A DNA stretch of 64,000 nucleotides from an uncultured Oscillospiraceae bacterium (GCA_947626785.1 CANQTO010000002.1:29712-93711); one strand, 5' to 3'. Numbered from the stretch's first letter, positions 55,905-64,000 are shown. A program made the numbers and translations. Notes: generated by a model not told the origin, from the letters alone.

Positions 55905-57750
55905 CATTCAGAACGCCATCTATGGCGCTGATGTCCGTGACGCGATACACGACAGTATCGAGGAATGCTACAACAACGTGACAGCCGGGCAGACTTTGGC
56001 AGACCAGGCCGCCAGTACCGCCAATGCCGCAGCGGCAGCAGCCAACAAAGCCAAAACCGACGCCGACACGGCCACTTCCAATGCGAACAAGGCAGCCGGA
56101 ACAGCCAATACCGCGGCCGAATCAGCGAACCAGGCTAAGGCAGACGCTGACGCGGCGGCGAAAAAGGCACTTGAAGCGGCGGACGCCGCAACTGCGGCCA
56201 AGGGCGAAACCGAGAAGGCGACGGAGGCGGCCAAGGAAGCCACGGAGAACACCAACACGGCCATCTCCAACGCGGAGACCGCGACCTCCAGGGCCAATGA
56301 CGCCACAAGCGCCGCCAATCTCGCGGCCGGGAACGCGACGAACGCTGTGGCCAATGCCAACACCGCCACCAGCTCCGCGAACGCGGCGGCATCGAACGCT
56401 ACGACCGCGGCGAGCAACGCAAACAGCAAGGCGGATCTGGCGAACACGGCGGCGACCAATGCCAATGAGAAAGCCTCCGCCGCAGACCTGGCAGCGACGA
56501 GAGCTACGACAGCGGCGACCAGCGCTAACGACGCGGCAAAGACGGCCAATGACGCGGCGGCAAATGCCAACGACAAAGCCTCGGCCGCGAATCTGGCGAC
56601 CACCAGGGCGAACAGCGCAACGACCTCGGCCAACAATGCGGCGGATCTGGCGAACGCGGCCGCCACTAACGCCAACAATGCGGCGGCAGACGCGGTGCTG
56701 AAAACCAACGACTGCAACACCGCCATATACAACGCCAATGTGGCCACCTCGGCGGCCAACACCGCGGCCGGCAGGGCGAACACCGCCGCAGAGACCATCG
56801 AGAACATGACGGTGACCTCGGAGAGCGTAGGACCGGACAGTCTGGCAGAAGCGATCCTATCCGAAGTGAGCGGGCATAAGAACATCCACTTCAAGCTGAA
56901 GCAGGGCGCCAACGGCGCGCCTTACATCATCAAGGGCAACGCTTACGCTTCCGTGGACGCGCTGGAAGAGGCCATCACTTCACCGGCGATCGGCGACCAG
57001 TACAACGTGGGCACGTCGGCCCCGTACAATGTGTACCGCTGGACCGGAACCACCTGGGAGGATCAGGGCAAGATCGGCATCTCTGTACTCAGCATGAGCA
57101 CGGAGGAGATCGACAGTATCTGGAACGGCACCGCGATCGAGAGCGCGGACAGAAAGTTCCTGGACCACACGGGACTATTCCACCTGATCAAGAACAAGAT
57201 CAAAGCGGCGTTCGACAAAAAGGTGGACAAGGTCGATGGCAAGGGACTGAGCTCCAAGGACTTCACCCAGGACTACATCGACCAGATCGAGAGCCATGAG
57301 TCCAGCATCAGCGCCCTGGTCAACACGAAGGTGGACAAGGTCGGGGACAAGATGCTGAGCACCAACGACTTCACCAACGCCTATAAGAACCAGGTGGACC
57401 AGAACAAGACGGATATCGCCTCTCTGAAGGACGGCAAGGTGGACAAGGTCGAGGGCAAGGGACTCAGTACCAATGATTTCACCGATGATTACAAGGATCA
57501 GGTGGATCAGAACAAATCCGATATTTCGGAGCTTCGGGAGTCCAAGGTGGATAAGATCCCGGGGAAGGTCCTGAGCACCAATGACTTTACGGACGCCTAT
57601 AAGAACAAGATCGACGAGCTGATGGAGATCATCGACGTGCTTGCCCGCACAAGGACCATCTGGAGAGAGATGGAGGATTCCTCGTCCGACAGCCTGACGG
57701 ATTCCGACGGCAACCCGATCTCCGGGCGGGTCATCTTCGCGCAGCTTTGA
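55873..57750 (+). CDS. Tail fibre protein, Ala/Asn-rich with KVDKVEGKGLS repeats
   Basis: 625 residues from ATG 55873 (AAAAGGAG upstream). N-terminal adaptor MASRIQEWLNDIQNAIYGAD VR-type start as in BppU-like baseplate proteins; about 35-310 an extreme TANAAADAANKA heptad array, a trimeric coiled-coil shaft; a small domain (APYIIKGNAYASVDALEEAI; YNVYRWTGTTWEDQGKIGIS); then four about 37-residue repeats with KVDKVEGKGLSTNDFTDDYK. It carries the host-recognition assembly, next to the diversified lectin gene. Confidence 0.85.
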   Translation: MASRIQEWLNDIQNAIYGADVRDAIHDSIEECYNNVTAGQTLADQAASTANAAAAAANKAKTDADTATSNANKAAGTANTAAESANQAKADADAAAKKALEAADAATAAKGETEKATEAAKEATENTNTAISNAETATSRANDATSAANLAAGNATNAVANANTATSSANAAASNATTAASNANSKADLANTAATNANEKASAADLAATRATTAATSANDAAKTANDAAANANDKASAANLATTRANSATTSANNAADLANAAATNANNAAADAVLKTNDCNTAIYNANVATSAANTAAGRANTAAETIENMTVTSESVGPDSLAEAILSEVSGHKNIHFKLKQGANGAPYIIKGNAYASVDALEEAITSPAIGDQYNVGTSAPYNVYRWTGTTWEDQGKIGISVLSMSTEEIDSIWNGTAIESADRKFLDHTGLFHLIKNKIKAAFDKKVDKVDGKGLSSKDFTQDYIDQIESHESSISALVNTKVDKVGDKMLSTNDFTNAYKNQVDQNKTDIASLKDGKVDKVEGKGLSTNDFTDDYKDQVDQNKSDISELRESKVDKIPGKVLSTNDFTDAYKNKIDELMEIIDVLARTRTIWREMEDSSSDSLTDSDGNPISGRVIFAQL

Positions 57751-57772
57751 AAACGATGAAAGGAGAATTTCT

Positions 57773-58591
57773 GTGAAAATCAACGAATACACCAAGGTCA
57801 CAAAGCTGGACGCCAGCCATATTTTGCTGGTGGACGGTTCTACCGGCACCAAGACGATTCTGGCTCAAGACGCGCTGCTGTCCATGCTGAGCCTGATCTC
57901 GCCGGATACCCACCGCATGATCTTCCGGGGTAAGAACCTGGGCGGGTCCTTTACGGAGGAGCAGAAAGCGGCAGTGAAGGCCGGGACCTTTGACGGGCTC
58001 TTCTTGGGGGACTATTGGGTCATCAGCGGCGTGACCTACCGGATCGCCGACTTCGACTACTACCTGCGCTGCGGCGACACGGACTTCACGGCTCATCACC
58101 TGGTCATCGTGCCGGACGTGCCGATGTACAGCCATGTGATGAACGACGAGGCCAAGACCGAAGGCGGGTACTATCTGTCCAAGATGCACACGGAGGGGCT
58201 GACGGAGGCCAAGACCAAGATCAACGCCGCGTTCCCCAGCTCGGTGCTGACCCACAAGGAATATCTCGTGAACGCGGTCAAGGACGGCCGGCCCTCCGGA
58301 GGCGGCTGGTTCGAGTCCACGGTGGAGCTGATGAACGAGAACATGGTCTACGGCGGCAAGATCTTTTCTCCGGTCTCAGACGGGACCAACGTGCCTACGA
58401 ACTACACGGTATGCAAGTCCCAACTGGCGCTGTTCCAGGCCAAGCCGAGTTTCATCCACAACCGGCAGACTTTCTGGCTGCGTGACGTCGTGTCGGGGAC
58501 TACCTTCGCCTATGTGAGCGGCAATGGCACTGCGAACTACAACGGCGCCTCCGCCTCTGATGGCGTTCGCCCGGTCTTCATAATCGGCTAA
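57773..58591 (+). CDS. DGR target: variable C-type-lectin-fold receptor-binding protein
   Basis: 272 residues, AAAGGAG upstream. N-terminal virion-attachment region (MKINEYTKVTKLDASHILLV), a middle typical of this phage family (LFLGDYWVISGVTYRIADFD; MNDEAKTEGGYYLSKMHTEG; FPSSVLTHKEYLVNAVKDGR), and a lectin-type C-terminus FWLRDVVSGTTFAYVSGNGT ... GVRPVFIIG that holds the variable repeat. The retroelement rewrites this end, so the protein should contact the changing host receptor. A GC hairpin follows the stop. Confidence 0.9.
   Translation: MKINEYTKVTKLDASHILLVDGSTGTKTILAQDALLSMLSLISPDTHRMIFRGKNLGGSFTEEQKAAVKAGTFDGLFLGDYWVISGVTYRIADFDYYLRCGDTDFTAHHLVIVPDVPMYSHVMNDEAKTEGGYYLSKMHTEGLTEAKTKINAAFPSSVLTHKEYLVNAVKDGRPSGGGWFESTVELMNENMVYGGKIFSPVSDGTNVPTNYTVCKSQLALFQAKPSFIHNRQTFWLRDVVSGTTFAYVSGNGTANYNGASASDGVRPVFIIG
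58486..58573 (+). repeat. Variable repeat (VR) of the diversity-generating retroelement
   Basis: 88 bases at the 3' end of the target gene. Aligned without gaps to 59605-59692 it differs at 18 sites in 11 codons, all at codon positions 1 or 2; the third base of every differing codon is the same pyrimidine. Ends share GGCGTTCGCCCG, the homing-homology end. Confidence 0.88.
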
Positions 58592-58594
58592 TCC

Positions 58595-58620
58595 GGGGGC
58601 CCTGTGCCCCCTCGCGTTTT
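58595..58620 (+). promoter_or_regulatory. GC hairpin after the variable repeat (DGR cruciform-type element)
   Basis: GGGGGC CCTGT GCCCCC then TCGCGTTTTT, starting four bases past the stop. GC-rich hairpins at this spot promote retrohoming in known DGRs; the T-run shows it can also terminate transcription. Confidence 0.65.
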
Positions 58621-58652
58621 TAATCTAAAAAAAAAGCAAAGGAGGACAAAGT

Positions 58653-58958
58653 ATGTCCGAAGAATTCAAACTCATTTTGTCTGACGGGTCGGAGATCGAG
58701 CATCTGCGGCTGAACGGGAACAACTTCATCTCGGACACGAAGCTGACCGAGGATATGTTTGCCGGGAAGCTGTCGCCGGTCACGATCTGCGACGAGAAAG
58801 GCCAGGAAGAGCACGAGCACATGGAGCTGGTGCAGCTTGTGAAGATGGGCCAGGAATACTGGTTCGTGCTCCGGGACATCACGGAGAAGGAGCTGGCCGA
58901 CATCCAGACGCGGGCCGACATCGACTTCATCGCCATGATGACCGGCGTGGATCTGTAA
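58653..58958 (+). CDS. Small DGR/tail-region protein
   Basis: 101 residues, AAAGGAGG upstream. MSEEFKLILSDGSEIEHLRL then NGNNFISDTKLTEDMFAGKL is a beta-sandwich-like small protein found beside tail-fibre genes in Clostridia phages. Acidic; may assist folding of the variable protein. Function unknown. Confidence 0.6.
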   Translation: MSEEFKLILSDGSEIEHLRLNGNNFISDTKLTEDMFAGKLSPVTICDEKGQEEHEHMELVQLVKMGQEYWFVLRDITEKELADIQTRADIDFIAMMTGVDL

Positions 58959-58971
58959 GAAAGGAGACGCT

Positions 58972-59112
58972 ATGAGCTCGAAATTTGAACTGGTAAAGAA
59001 ATACTTCGACCTGAAGGTCTGGAGTGTGGAAAGGGTCAAAATGGCCGTGGAAAAGAACTGGATCACCAGGGAAGAGTTCCAGGTCATCACGGGAGAGGCG
59101 TACAGCGAATGA
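58972..59112 (+). CDS. XkdX-family phage protein
   Basis: 46 residues: MSSKFELVKKYFDLKVWSVE then RVKMAVEKNWITREEFQVIT. This is the short XkdX family that follows tail-fibre genes in Firmicute phages (as in PBSX). AAAGGAG upstream. Its stop overlaps the Avd-like start by four bases. Role unknown. Confidence 0.82.
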   Translation: MSSKFELVKKYFDLKVWSVERVKMAVEKNWITREEFQVITGEAYSE

Positions 59113-59600
59113 GCGTTTTGGCTGCTAACCGGCGGGAAAGCCGCTTTGAGCCCATTGTCCGGGCGGAGGAGATCCATCAAATGCTGGTAGAGCTCGGCCA
59201 GCACCGGTTCAGCGTGAGAGATCTGAAGCAGTCTCTCCGAAGGAAATACAGAGCCGGAAAATGCGGAGAAAACGAGTACATCCAGAGCAGCTATCTGGCG
59301 GACAACGCCCGTAAACGGCTGGATACGCTGGGAGCCACGCTGACAAGCTATGTGCGGGCTGCCAACACGATATACCCCACCAACATGGAGGAGTATAACG
59401 AACGCCGGAGCAACCAAAATCTCGCCATCAACACCTGTGAGCAGATCATCAAGGAGATCCAGCATATCGTGGAGGTTTTTGACGTGGACCTGAATGTCTA
59501 TGACAGGTACGTCAAGGCCCTTTACCGGGAGATCGAACTTCTCAAGAAGTGGCGTCAGAGAGACAACCGTTTGAAATCATACTTTGAGGGCGACGACTAA
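59109..59600 (+). CDS. avd: DGR accessory protein (Avd-like four-helix bundle)
   Basis: 163 residues. After a basic lead-in, a helical bundle (YIQSSYLADNARKRLDTLGA; RRSNQNLAINTCEQIIKEIQ; YVKALYREIELLKKWRQRDN) with several surface Arg/Lys for nucleic acid. In known DGRs Avd is a pentamer that partners the reverse transcriptase. Its stop is followed within four bases by the template-position repeat, the canonical avd-TR order. Confidence 0.78.
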   Translation: MSVLAANRRESRFEPIVRAEEIHQMLVELGQHRFSVRDLKQSLRRKYRAGKCGENEYIQSSYLADNARKRLDTLGATLTSYVRAANTIYPTNMEEYNERRSNQNLAINTCEQIIKEIQHIVEVFDVDLNVYDRYVKALYREIELLKKWRQRDNRLKSYFEGDD

Positions 59601-59604
59601 AGCG

Positions 59605-59692
59605 CGTCGTGTCGGGGCCTCGCTTCGCCCTTGTGAGCGGCTGTGGCATTGCGGCCTCCTACCTCGCCTCCTTCTCTCTTGGCGTTCGCCCG
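59605..59692 (+). repeat. Repeat in the template (TR) position, depleted of adenines
   Basis: 88 bases lying between avd and the reverse transcriptase, where a DGR template belongs, and ending GGCGTTCGCCCG then GATTC, differing from the VR just past the shared end as real TRs do. However, at the diversifiable codons it has few A (for example CCT, CGC, CTT, TGT where the VR has ACT, ACC, TAT, AAT). Both copies fit a common AAY-codon ancestor, so this one appears mutated itself. Confidence 0.8.
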
Positions 59693-59806
59693 GATTCTTT
59701 ATAGCAGATTATGAAGAAGGAGTTGTCGTCCGTTCCGAGAGGATAAATCACATAAAGCCTGATGCGATTTACTACGGTAAGTATCGCTGGAACGGTGAAT
59801 AGTTCT

Positions 59807-61018
59807 ATGAAGTATGAGGAAATCATCTGTGACGCCAACAACCTGTACAAAGCATACAAGGCGTCTATAAAAGGCAGCAAGTGGAAAGAGACTACTCAAA
59901 AATTCATGCTGAGTTTTCTCAAGTACATTTTCGAGATCCAAGGCGACCTGGAGAACAGGACCCTGACCAATGACCCGACCCACGAGTTCACCCTTATGGA
60001 GCGGGGAAGGATACGGCCCATTTCAAGCATCCCGATCAAGGACAGGATCGTGCGGCATGTGCTGTGCGACGAGGTGCTGCTGCCTAAAGTAAAAGACCAT
60101 ATCATCTATGACAACGGAGCCTCTGTAAAGGGGCGTGGAATCTCCTTTCAGCGGAAAAGGTTTGAGGTCCATCTGCATCAGTTCTACGAGCAATACGGGA
60201 CTGACGGGTGGATCTTATTCGGCGATTTTTCAAAGTTTTACGACAACGTGATCCACGAGATCGCCAAGAAGATGCTGTTGGAGCTGGTAGATGACGACGA
60301 GTTTGTGGAATGGCTGCTGGATCTCATTTTCAAGGGATTTGAGATCGACGTGTCCTACATGTCCGACAAGGAATACGCCGGGTGCATGGACGCGCTGTTC
60401 AACAAGCTGGAGTACCGGAAGATCCCAAAAGAGATGCGTACCGGCGAGAAGTGGATGCCTAAATCCATCAACATCGGTGACCAGCTATCCCAAGTCATCG
60501 GGATCTACTATCCGAACCGCATCGACACATACGTCAAGTACGTCCGCAGTCAGAAGTTTTACGGGAGATACATGGATGATTGGTACATCATGAGTCATGA
60601 CCGGGAGGAGTTGCTGGATCTGCTCGGCAACATCCGGTCTATCGCGGAAGAACTCGGTATTCATCTGAACGAACATAAAACAAGAATCGTGCCGTTTAAG
60701 AGCCAGTTTACGTTTCTTCAAATCAAATACAGAGTCCGGCCTGACGGAAGGATCTCAAAGCGAATGACCTCCGCAAGAATTACGGCCATGCGAAGAAAGC
60801 TGAAGAAGCTGAGCGAAAAGGTCAAAATGGGTGAAATACCCTATGAGGGCGTGGAGGACATGTTCAAAAGCTGGATGGGCAGCTATTACAAGCTGCTGAC
60901 CAGAGAGCAGAGGCTGGGCCTTATGCGGCTGTATGAGGACCTGTTCGGCAAGAAGATCACCGTCGTAAAGAAAAAGCTGATTATTACGAACGCGGTTAGC
61001 ACACAAAACAACACATAG
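59807..61018 (+). CDS. DGR reverse transcriptase
   Basis: 403 residues from ATG 59807. Reverse-transcriptase fingers and palm: RGRIRPISSIPIKDRIVRHV, motif A LFGDFSKFYDN with Asp140, the DGR-type GDQLSQ at 224-229 (other families have QGxxxSP), catalytic YMDD 255-258, and a basic thumb (LKKLSEKVKMGEIPYEGVED). It copies template RNA with errors opposite adenine and replaces the VR. All catalytic residues are intact. Confidence 0.93.
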   Translation: MKYEEIICDANNLYKAYKASIKGSKWKETTQKFMLSFLKYIFEIQGDLENRTLTNDPTHEFTLMERGRIRPISSIPIKDRIVRHVLCDEVLLPKVKDHIIYDNGASVKGRGISFQRKRFEVHLHQFYEQYGTDGWILFGDFSKFYDNVIHEIAKKMLLELVDDDEFVEWLLDLIFKGFEIDVSYMSDKEYAGCMDALFNKLEYRKIPKEMRTGEKWMPKSINIGDQLSQVIGIYYPNRIDTYVKYVRSQKFYGRYMDDWYIMSHDREELLDLLGNIRSIAEELGIHLNEHKTRIVPFKSQFTFLQIKYRVRPDGRISKRMTSARITAMRRKLKKLSEKVKMGEIPYEGVEDMFKSWMGSYYKLLTREQRLGLMRLYEDLFGKKITVVKKKLIITNAVSTQNNT

Positions 61019-61036
61019 AAACGGAGGACAACCGTT

Positions 61037-61381
61037 ATGGACCACTATATTGAGTTGTTTTTCACTGTTGTCTGCGCCGTTCTGGCTTCGTCCGGATTCT
61101 GGGCCTATCTCCAGAAGAAACACGACGCCAAAGACGCCAAGACAAAGGTTCTCCTTGGGCTCGGACACGACAGGATCGTGTACCTGGGGATGAAGTACAT
61201 CGAAAGGGGCTACATCTACCAGGATGAGTTTGAGAATCTGAATGACTATCTCTACAAGCCTTATGAGGAATTGGGAGGCAACGGATCAGCCAAACGAATT
61301 ATGGAAGAGGTCAGAAAGCTGAAAATCCTGCCGCCCAACTATGTTCCGTATGAATGCGCTGAAAAAGCGTCTTTAACATAG
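61037..61381 (+). CDS. Membrane-anchored lysis-region protein (holin-associated type)
   Basis: 114 residues, GGAGG upstream. One N-terminal helix (YIELFFTVVCAVLASSGFWA) and a soluble tail (LGLGHDRIVYLGMKYIERGY; YKPYEELGGNGSAKRIMEEV). Found next to holins in many Clostridia prophages. It probably acts with the holin that follows. Confidence 0.65.
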   Translation: MDHYIELFFTVVCAVLASSGFWAYLQKKHDAKDAKTKVLLGLGHDRIVYLGMKYIERGYIYQDEFENLNDYLYKPYEELGGNGSAKRIMEEVRKLKILPPNYVPYECAEKASLT

Positions 61382-61418
61382 AGAAGAAGAAAAACCATCC
61401 AAGAAGGGAGGAAAAGTC

Positions 61419-61682
61419 ATGTCTTTCGGTATCGCTTCTGTGGCCGGGATCACTGTCATCTGCTATCTGCTGGGCCTCGGGATCAAGGCATCCCCGCTCG
61501 ACAATAAGTGGATTCCTCTGTGTGTCGGTGTGTGCGGCGGCGTCCTGGGTGTTGTCGGTTTTGTGACCGGCATGCCGGACTTTCCCGCGACAGACATCGT
61601 CACCGCAGCGGCAGTCGGCATTGTCTCGGGACTCTCCGCTACAGGCGCAGATCAGGTCGGCAGGCAGCTCAGCGGCAATTAA
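61419..61682 (+). CDS. Phage holin
   Basis: 87 residues, AAGGGAGG upstream. Three hydrophobic segments (ASVAGITVICYLLGLGI; WIPLCVGVCGGVLGVVGFVT; IVTAAAVGIVSGLSATGADQ) with short loops: a small multi-pass holin of the phi29/Phage_holin type. It would release the GH25 endolysin encoded at 16482, far upstream. Confidence 0.78.
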   Translation: MSFGIASVAGITVICYLLGLGIKASPLDNKWIPLCVGVCGGVLGVVGFVTGMPDFPATDIVTAAAVGIVSGLSATGADQVGRQLSGN

Positions 61683-61761
61683 ATAATTATGACCACGCGA
61701 CAACCGCGTGACCTGCAAACCCCGACCATTCATCAAATCTAAATTAGGAGGAAACTTCAAA

Positions 61762-61998
61762 ATGGAGAAAAAGAAATCCGACATGAGCGTGGAAGAGCTG
61801 TTCCAGCAGCATTGCGCGTCCAAGTCCGCGGCCACCGGTGCCGTTCGGACTCTGAAAAAGGCCCTCGGGTGCGAGGAGCTGACGCCTGAGAAGCTGCTGC
61901 ATCTCTCTTTCTGCGAGCTGTGCTCTGCCAAGGGCGTGGGCCGTAAGACGGTCCTGCTGGCCGCTGAGGTGGCCTGCGACCTGGCGAAGATGAAGTAA
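61762..61998 (+). CDS. Small helix-hairpin-helix protein
   Basis: 78 residues from ATG 61762 (AGGAGG upstream). KSAATGAVRTLKKALGCEEL then LSFCELCSAKGVGRKTVLLA; the GVGRKT turn suggests a helix-hairpin-helix DNA-contact motif. Followed by a strong terminator. Function unknown; a recombination or integration accessory is possible because the recombinase follows. Confidence 0.55.
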   Translation: MEKKKSDMSVEELFQQHCASKSAATGAVRTLKKALGCEELTPEKLLHLSFCELCSAKGVGRKTVLLAAEVACDLAKMK

Positions 61999-62020
61999 GC
62001 AGCAACAATATAAATCAAAA

Positions 62021-62060
62021 GAGGGTGTGTCCGCGTATTGGGCATACCCTCTTGATTTTT
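62021..62060 (+). terminator. Strong intrinsic terminator
   Basis: GAGGGTGTGTCC (62021-62032) pairs with GGGCATACCCTC (62040-62051) through G.U pairs, then a T-rich tail. It insulates the recombinase unit from the late operon. Confidence 0.85.
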
Positions 62061-62081
62061 CATAGGGAGGTCAGACATTCC

Positions 62082-62225
62082 ATGTATGTTAGAGACGAAT
62101 GGAGCGGTTTAGCCGATCTGCTTATGAATTTGATTGAAAAGTACGCTATGGAGCTTGAGAACGGTTCTGACGAAGAGCCAGAAACAGATTTGAAAACTAC
62201 TGTTGAAAAACAAGCCGTAGCATGA
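62082..62225 (+). CDS. 47-residue acidic protein before the recombinase
   Basis: MYVRDEWSGLADLLMNLIEK then YAMELENGSDEEPETDLKTT: an amphipathic helix and an acidic tail. GGGAGG upstream. Its position between a terminator and the serine recombinase makes a regulator or directionality partner possible, without direct evidence. Confidence 0.55.
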   Translation: MYVRDEWSGLADLLMNLIEKYAMELENGSDEEPETDLKTTVEKQAVA

Positions 62226-62270
62226 TATCCTATAACGTGCAAAGGGTGTCCAAACTCTACAGGAGGCGTT

Positions 62271-63950
62271 ATGATGAAAGAGGCTAAGAAAAAGGTCTAT
62301 CTTTATACGAGAGTATCGACGACCATGCAGATCGACGGGTATTCTCTTGAAGCCCAGAAGAATAGAATGAAAGCCTATGCGGAGTTCAACAATTACGATA
62401 TCGTCGGAGAGTACGAAGATGCCGGAAAGTCTGGAAAATCCATCGAGGGGCGGAACAGCTTCAATCAAATGATGGATGACATCAAGACCGGAAAAGATGG
62501 TGTCTCCTACGTCCTGGTGTTCAAGCTGTCTCGATTTGGACGAAATGCGGCGGACGTTCTGTCGAGTCTCCAGGTCATGCAGGATTTTGGCGTCAATCTC
62601 GTCTGTGTAGAGGACGGGATCGATTCTTCCAAAGATGCAGGCAAGCTGATGATCTCCGTTCTATCGGCCGTTGCCGAAATTGAGAGGGAGAACATCCGTA
62701 TCCAGACGATGGAGGGCCGTATACAAAAGGCCAGAGAGGGTAAATGGAACGGCGGTTTTGCTCCATATGGGTATAAGCTGGTGAACGGCGCCCTTGAGAT
62801 CAATGAGGACGAGGCCGAAGCTATTCGGATCATATTTGACCGCTATGTGAATACAGACATCGGCTCTACCGGCCTGTCAAAGTATTTGGAGAATCATGGG
62901 ATCCAGAAGATCCAGCGTCAAAATGGGAAAAATACCATGTTCGAGGCCGGGCTTATCCGAAAGATACTGAAGAACCCCGTTTACTGCGGTAAGATCGCTT
63001 ACGGACGGAGAAAGACAGAAAAGGTCCATGGGACACGAAACGAGTATCATCTTGTGGAGCAGGATCACTATGTCTTGGTTGACGGGAAGCACGAGCCGAT
63101 CGTGTCGGAGGAGCTCTGGCATGACGCTCAGGTCAAGCTGCTTGCACAGTCAAAGAAGTATGAAAAAGTCAATTCTCCAAAGAACGAAAAGATACATCTT
63201 CTTTCTGGAATTTTGAAATGCCCTATTTGCGGAGCCGGCATGTATGGAAACAAGAGCATAAAGCATAAAAGCGACGGCACAAAATACAAGGACTTTTTCT
63301 ATTACGGCTGTAAGCATCGGACTATGACCAGAGGGCATAAATGTACTTACAGAAAGCAGATAAATGAAGAGCTTCTTGATGATGCTGTGGCAGAAGTGAT
63401 CGTCAAACTTGTCAGCAATCCTAACTTTGCAGACTCGATGAAAGAAAAGATCAACACCAAGGTAGACACTGCTGCTATAGACATGGAGATCGCGAACTAT
63501 GAAAAGCAGCTTAGACAGGCATACTCAGTGAAAAGCAAGATCATAGAAGAGATCGACTCGCTTGATCCTGACGACAGGCATTACATAAAGCGAAAAGCCG
63601 ATCTCGATGACCGGCTGTATCGCATGTATGATAAGATCGAAGATGTGGAGTCTCAGTTGATCGAAGCCAGAGCAAAGAAAGACACAATAGAGGCGGAAAA
63701 GATAACTGTCGATAACGTCTATAAAATTCTGATCGATTTTAAGAGGCTGTATAAGTTAATGAATGCGGCTGAACGTCGCCAGTTAATGGAGATTTTGGTT
63801 GATGAAGTTCATATTTTTGAGGAACGACAGCCCGACGGGAGATGGCTGAAATTCATCAAACTGAAGCTCCCTTTGGTAGATGGTCAAGTGGACATTGGTT
63901 TGGACAATAGTGCTACCGTCTCAATTGGGTCTATCCCGAATTTTGTGTAA
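62271..63950 (+). CDS. Large serine recombinase (prophage integrase)
   Basis: 559 residues. Resolvase domain with Ser16 in YTRVST, LSRFGRNAADVLSSLQVMQD and ENIRIQTMEGRIQKAREGKW; recombinase domain about 165-290 (GGFAPYGYKL onward); zinc ribbon CPICGAGMYGNKSI and later Cys; a C-terminal coiled coil (ANYEKQLRQAYSVKSKIIEE ... LYRMYDKIEDVESQ). It would integrate the phage at a specific site. AGGAGGCG upstream. The attachment sites are not resolved; the window ends 50 bases after the stop, with nothing recognisable there. Confidence 0.93.
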   Translation: MMKEAKKKVYLYTRVSTTMQIDGYSLEAQKNRMKAYAEFNNYDIVGEYEDAGKSGKSIEGRNSFNQMMDDIKTGKDGVSYVLVFKLSRFGRNAADVLSSLQVMQDFGVNLVCVEDGIDSSKDAGKLMISVLSAVAEIERENIRIQTMEGRIQKAREGKWNGGFAPYGYKLVNGALEINEDEAEAIRIIFDRYVNTDIGSTGLSKYLENHGIQKIQRQNGKNTMFEAGLIRKILKNPVYCGKIAYGRRKTEKVHGTRNEYHLVEQDHYVLVDGKHEPIVSEELWHDAQVKLLAQSKKYEKVNSPKNEKIHLLSGILKCPICGAGMYGNKSIKHKSDGTKYKDFFYYGCKHRTMTRGHKCTYRKQINEELLDDAVAEVIVKLVSNPNFADSMKEKINTKVDTAAIDMEIANYEKQLRQAYSVKSKIIEEIDSLDPDDRHYIKRKADLDDRLYRMYDKIEDVESQLIEARAKKDTIEAEKITVDNVYKILIDFKRLYKLMNAAERRQLMEILVDEVHIFEERQPDGRWLKFIKLKLPLVDGQVDIGLDNSATVSIGSIPNFV

Positions 63951-64000
63951 AGTCCGAAACATGGCATAAAATAGAGCGAAGATATATGGTCAGGGAGGGC

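Noticed and set aside
56024..56701. Pro/Arg/Thr-rich 225-codon frame
   Set aside because: Out-of-frame reading of the Ala/Asn repeat shaft of the tail fibre.
59584..59802. 72-codon frame across the template-position repeat
   Set aside because: Its phase differs from the variable-repeat frame, it lacks a ribosome site, and the DNA is explained as a DGR template region.
62245..62257. TGTCCAAACT shared with 5011-5020 as an attachment core
   Set aside because: Only ten exact bases, and it would leave the recombinase gene outside the prophage. Kept only as a weak note.
1..64000. tRNA or rRNA genes
   Set aside because: No cloverleaf with anticodon arm and CCA-end pattern, and no rRNA sequence, was recognised by eye on either strand.

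Overview
The window is GC-rich Firmicute DNA, most likely from a gut Clostridia (Oscillospiraceae or Lachnospiraceae; inferred from gene style, strong AGGAGG-type ribosome sites and phage relatives, not proven by any rRNA marker). Bases 1 to about 4.9 kb are ordinary chromosome on the minus strand: a secreted protein with Pro-Thr-Glu repeats (cut by the window edge), a hybrid sensor kinase with a small partner, and a Fic-domain protein. At about 5.0-5.3 kb lies an orphan fragment of the 3' end of a 23S rRNA methyltransferase gene, a common scar of mobile-element integration.

From about 5.4 kb to at least 63.95 kb every gene is on the plus strand and forms one long-tailed siphophage-type prophage. 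Layout: 5.4-19 kb, many small early genes, several membrane peptides, a ThyX-like protein, a lectin-fold gene, three DUF6353 paralogues and the GH25 endolysin; 19.1-25.8 kb, replication (a giant SF3 helicase-primase-family B polymerase fusion, an SSB-like protein, an SF2 helicase); 25.9-29.2 kb, anaerobic nucleotide reduction with NrdD split into body and glycyl-radical piece plus NrdG; 29.2-29.5 kb, a repeat-rich AT-rich candidate origin; 30-34.2 kb, two nucleases and a 924-residue protein carrying the DFDGD motif of double-psi-barrel RNA polymerases; 34.7-46.6 kb, packaging and head genes; 46.6-57.8 kb, tape measure, distal tail, tail lysin-like protein and fibre; 57.8-61.0 kb, a diversity-generating retroelement (target lectin, small proteins, Avd-like protein, template-position repeat, reverse transcriptase); 61.0-64 kb, holin-type membrane proteins and a large serine recombinase.

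Three signals stand out. First, twelve gapless copies of a 27-base intergenic box, each 25-47 bases before a gene and usually just after a hairpin terminator, punctuate the early region and look like a dedicated promoter set; the phage also carries its own RNA-polymerase-like protein. Second, the retroelement's variable repeat and the repeat in the template position differ at 18 sites, all in first or second codon positions of 11 codons with the third base always kept, so both look like mutagenised copies of a lost AAY-rich template. Third, the capsid gene ends in a textbook -1 frameshift signal (slippery G-GGA-AAA, 5-base spacer, perfect 8-bp stem) that would add an immunoglobulin-like tail to part of the capsid protein, while an internal ribosome site allows capsid to be made free of its fused protease.
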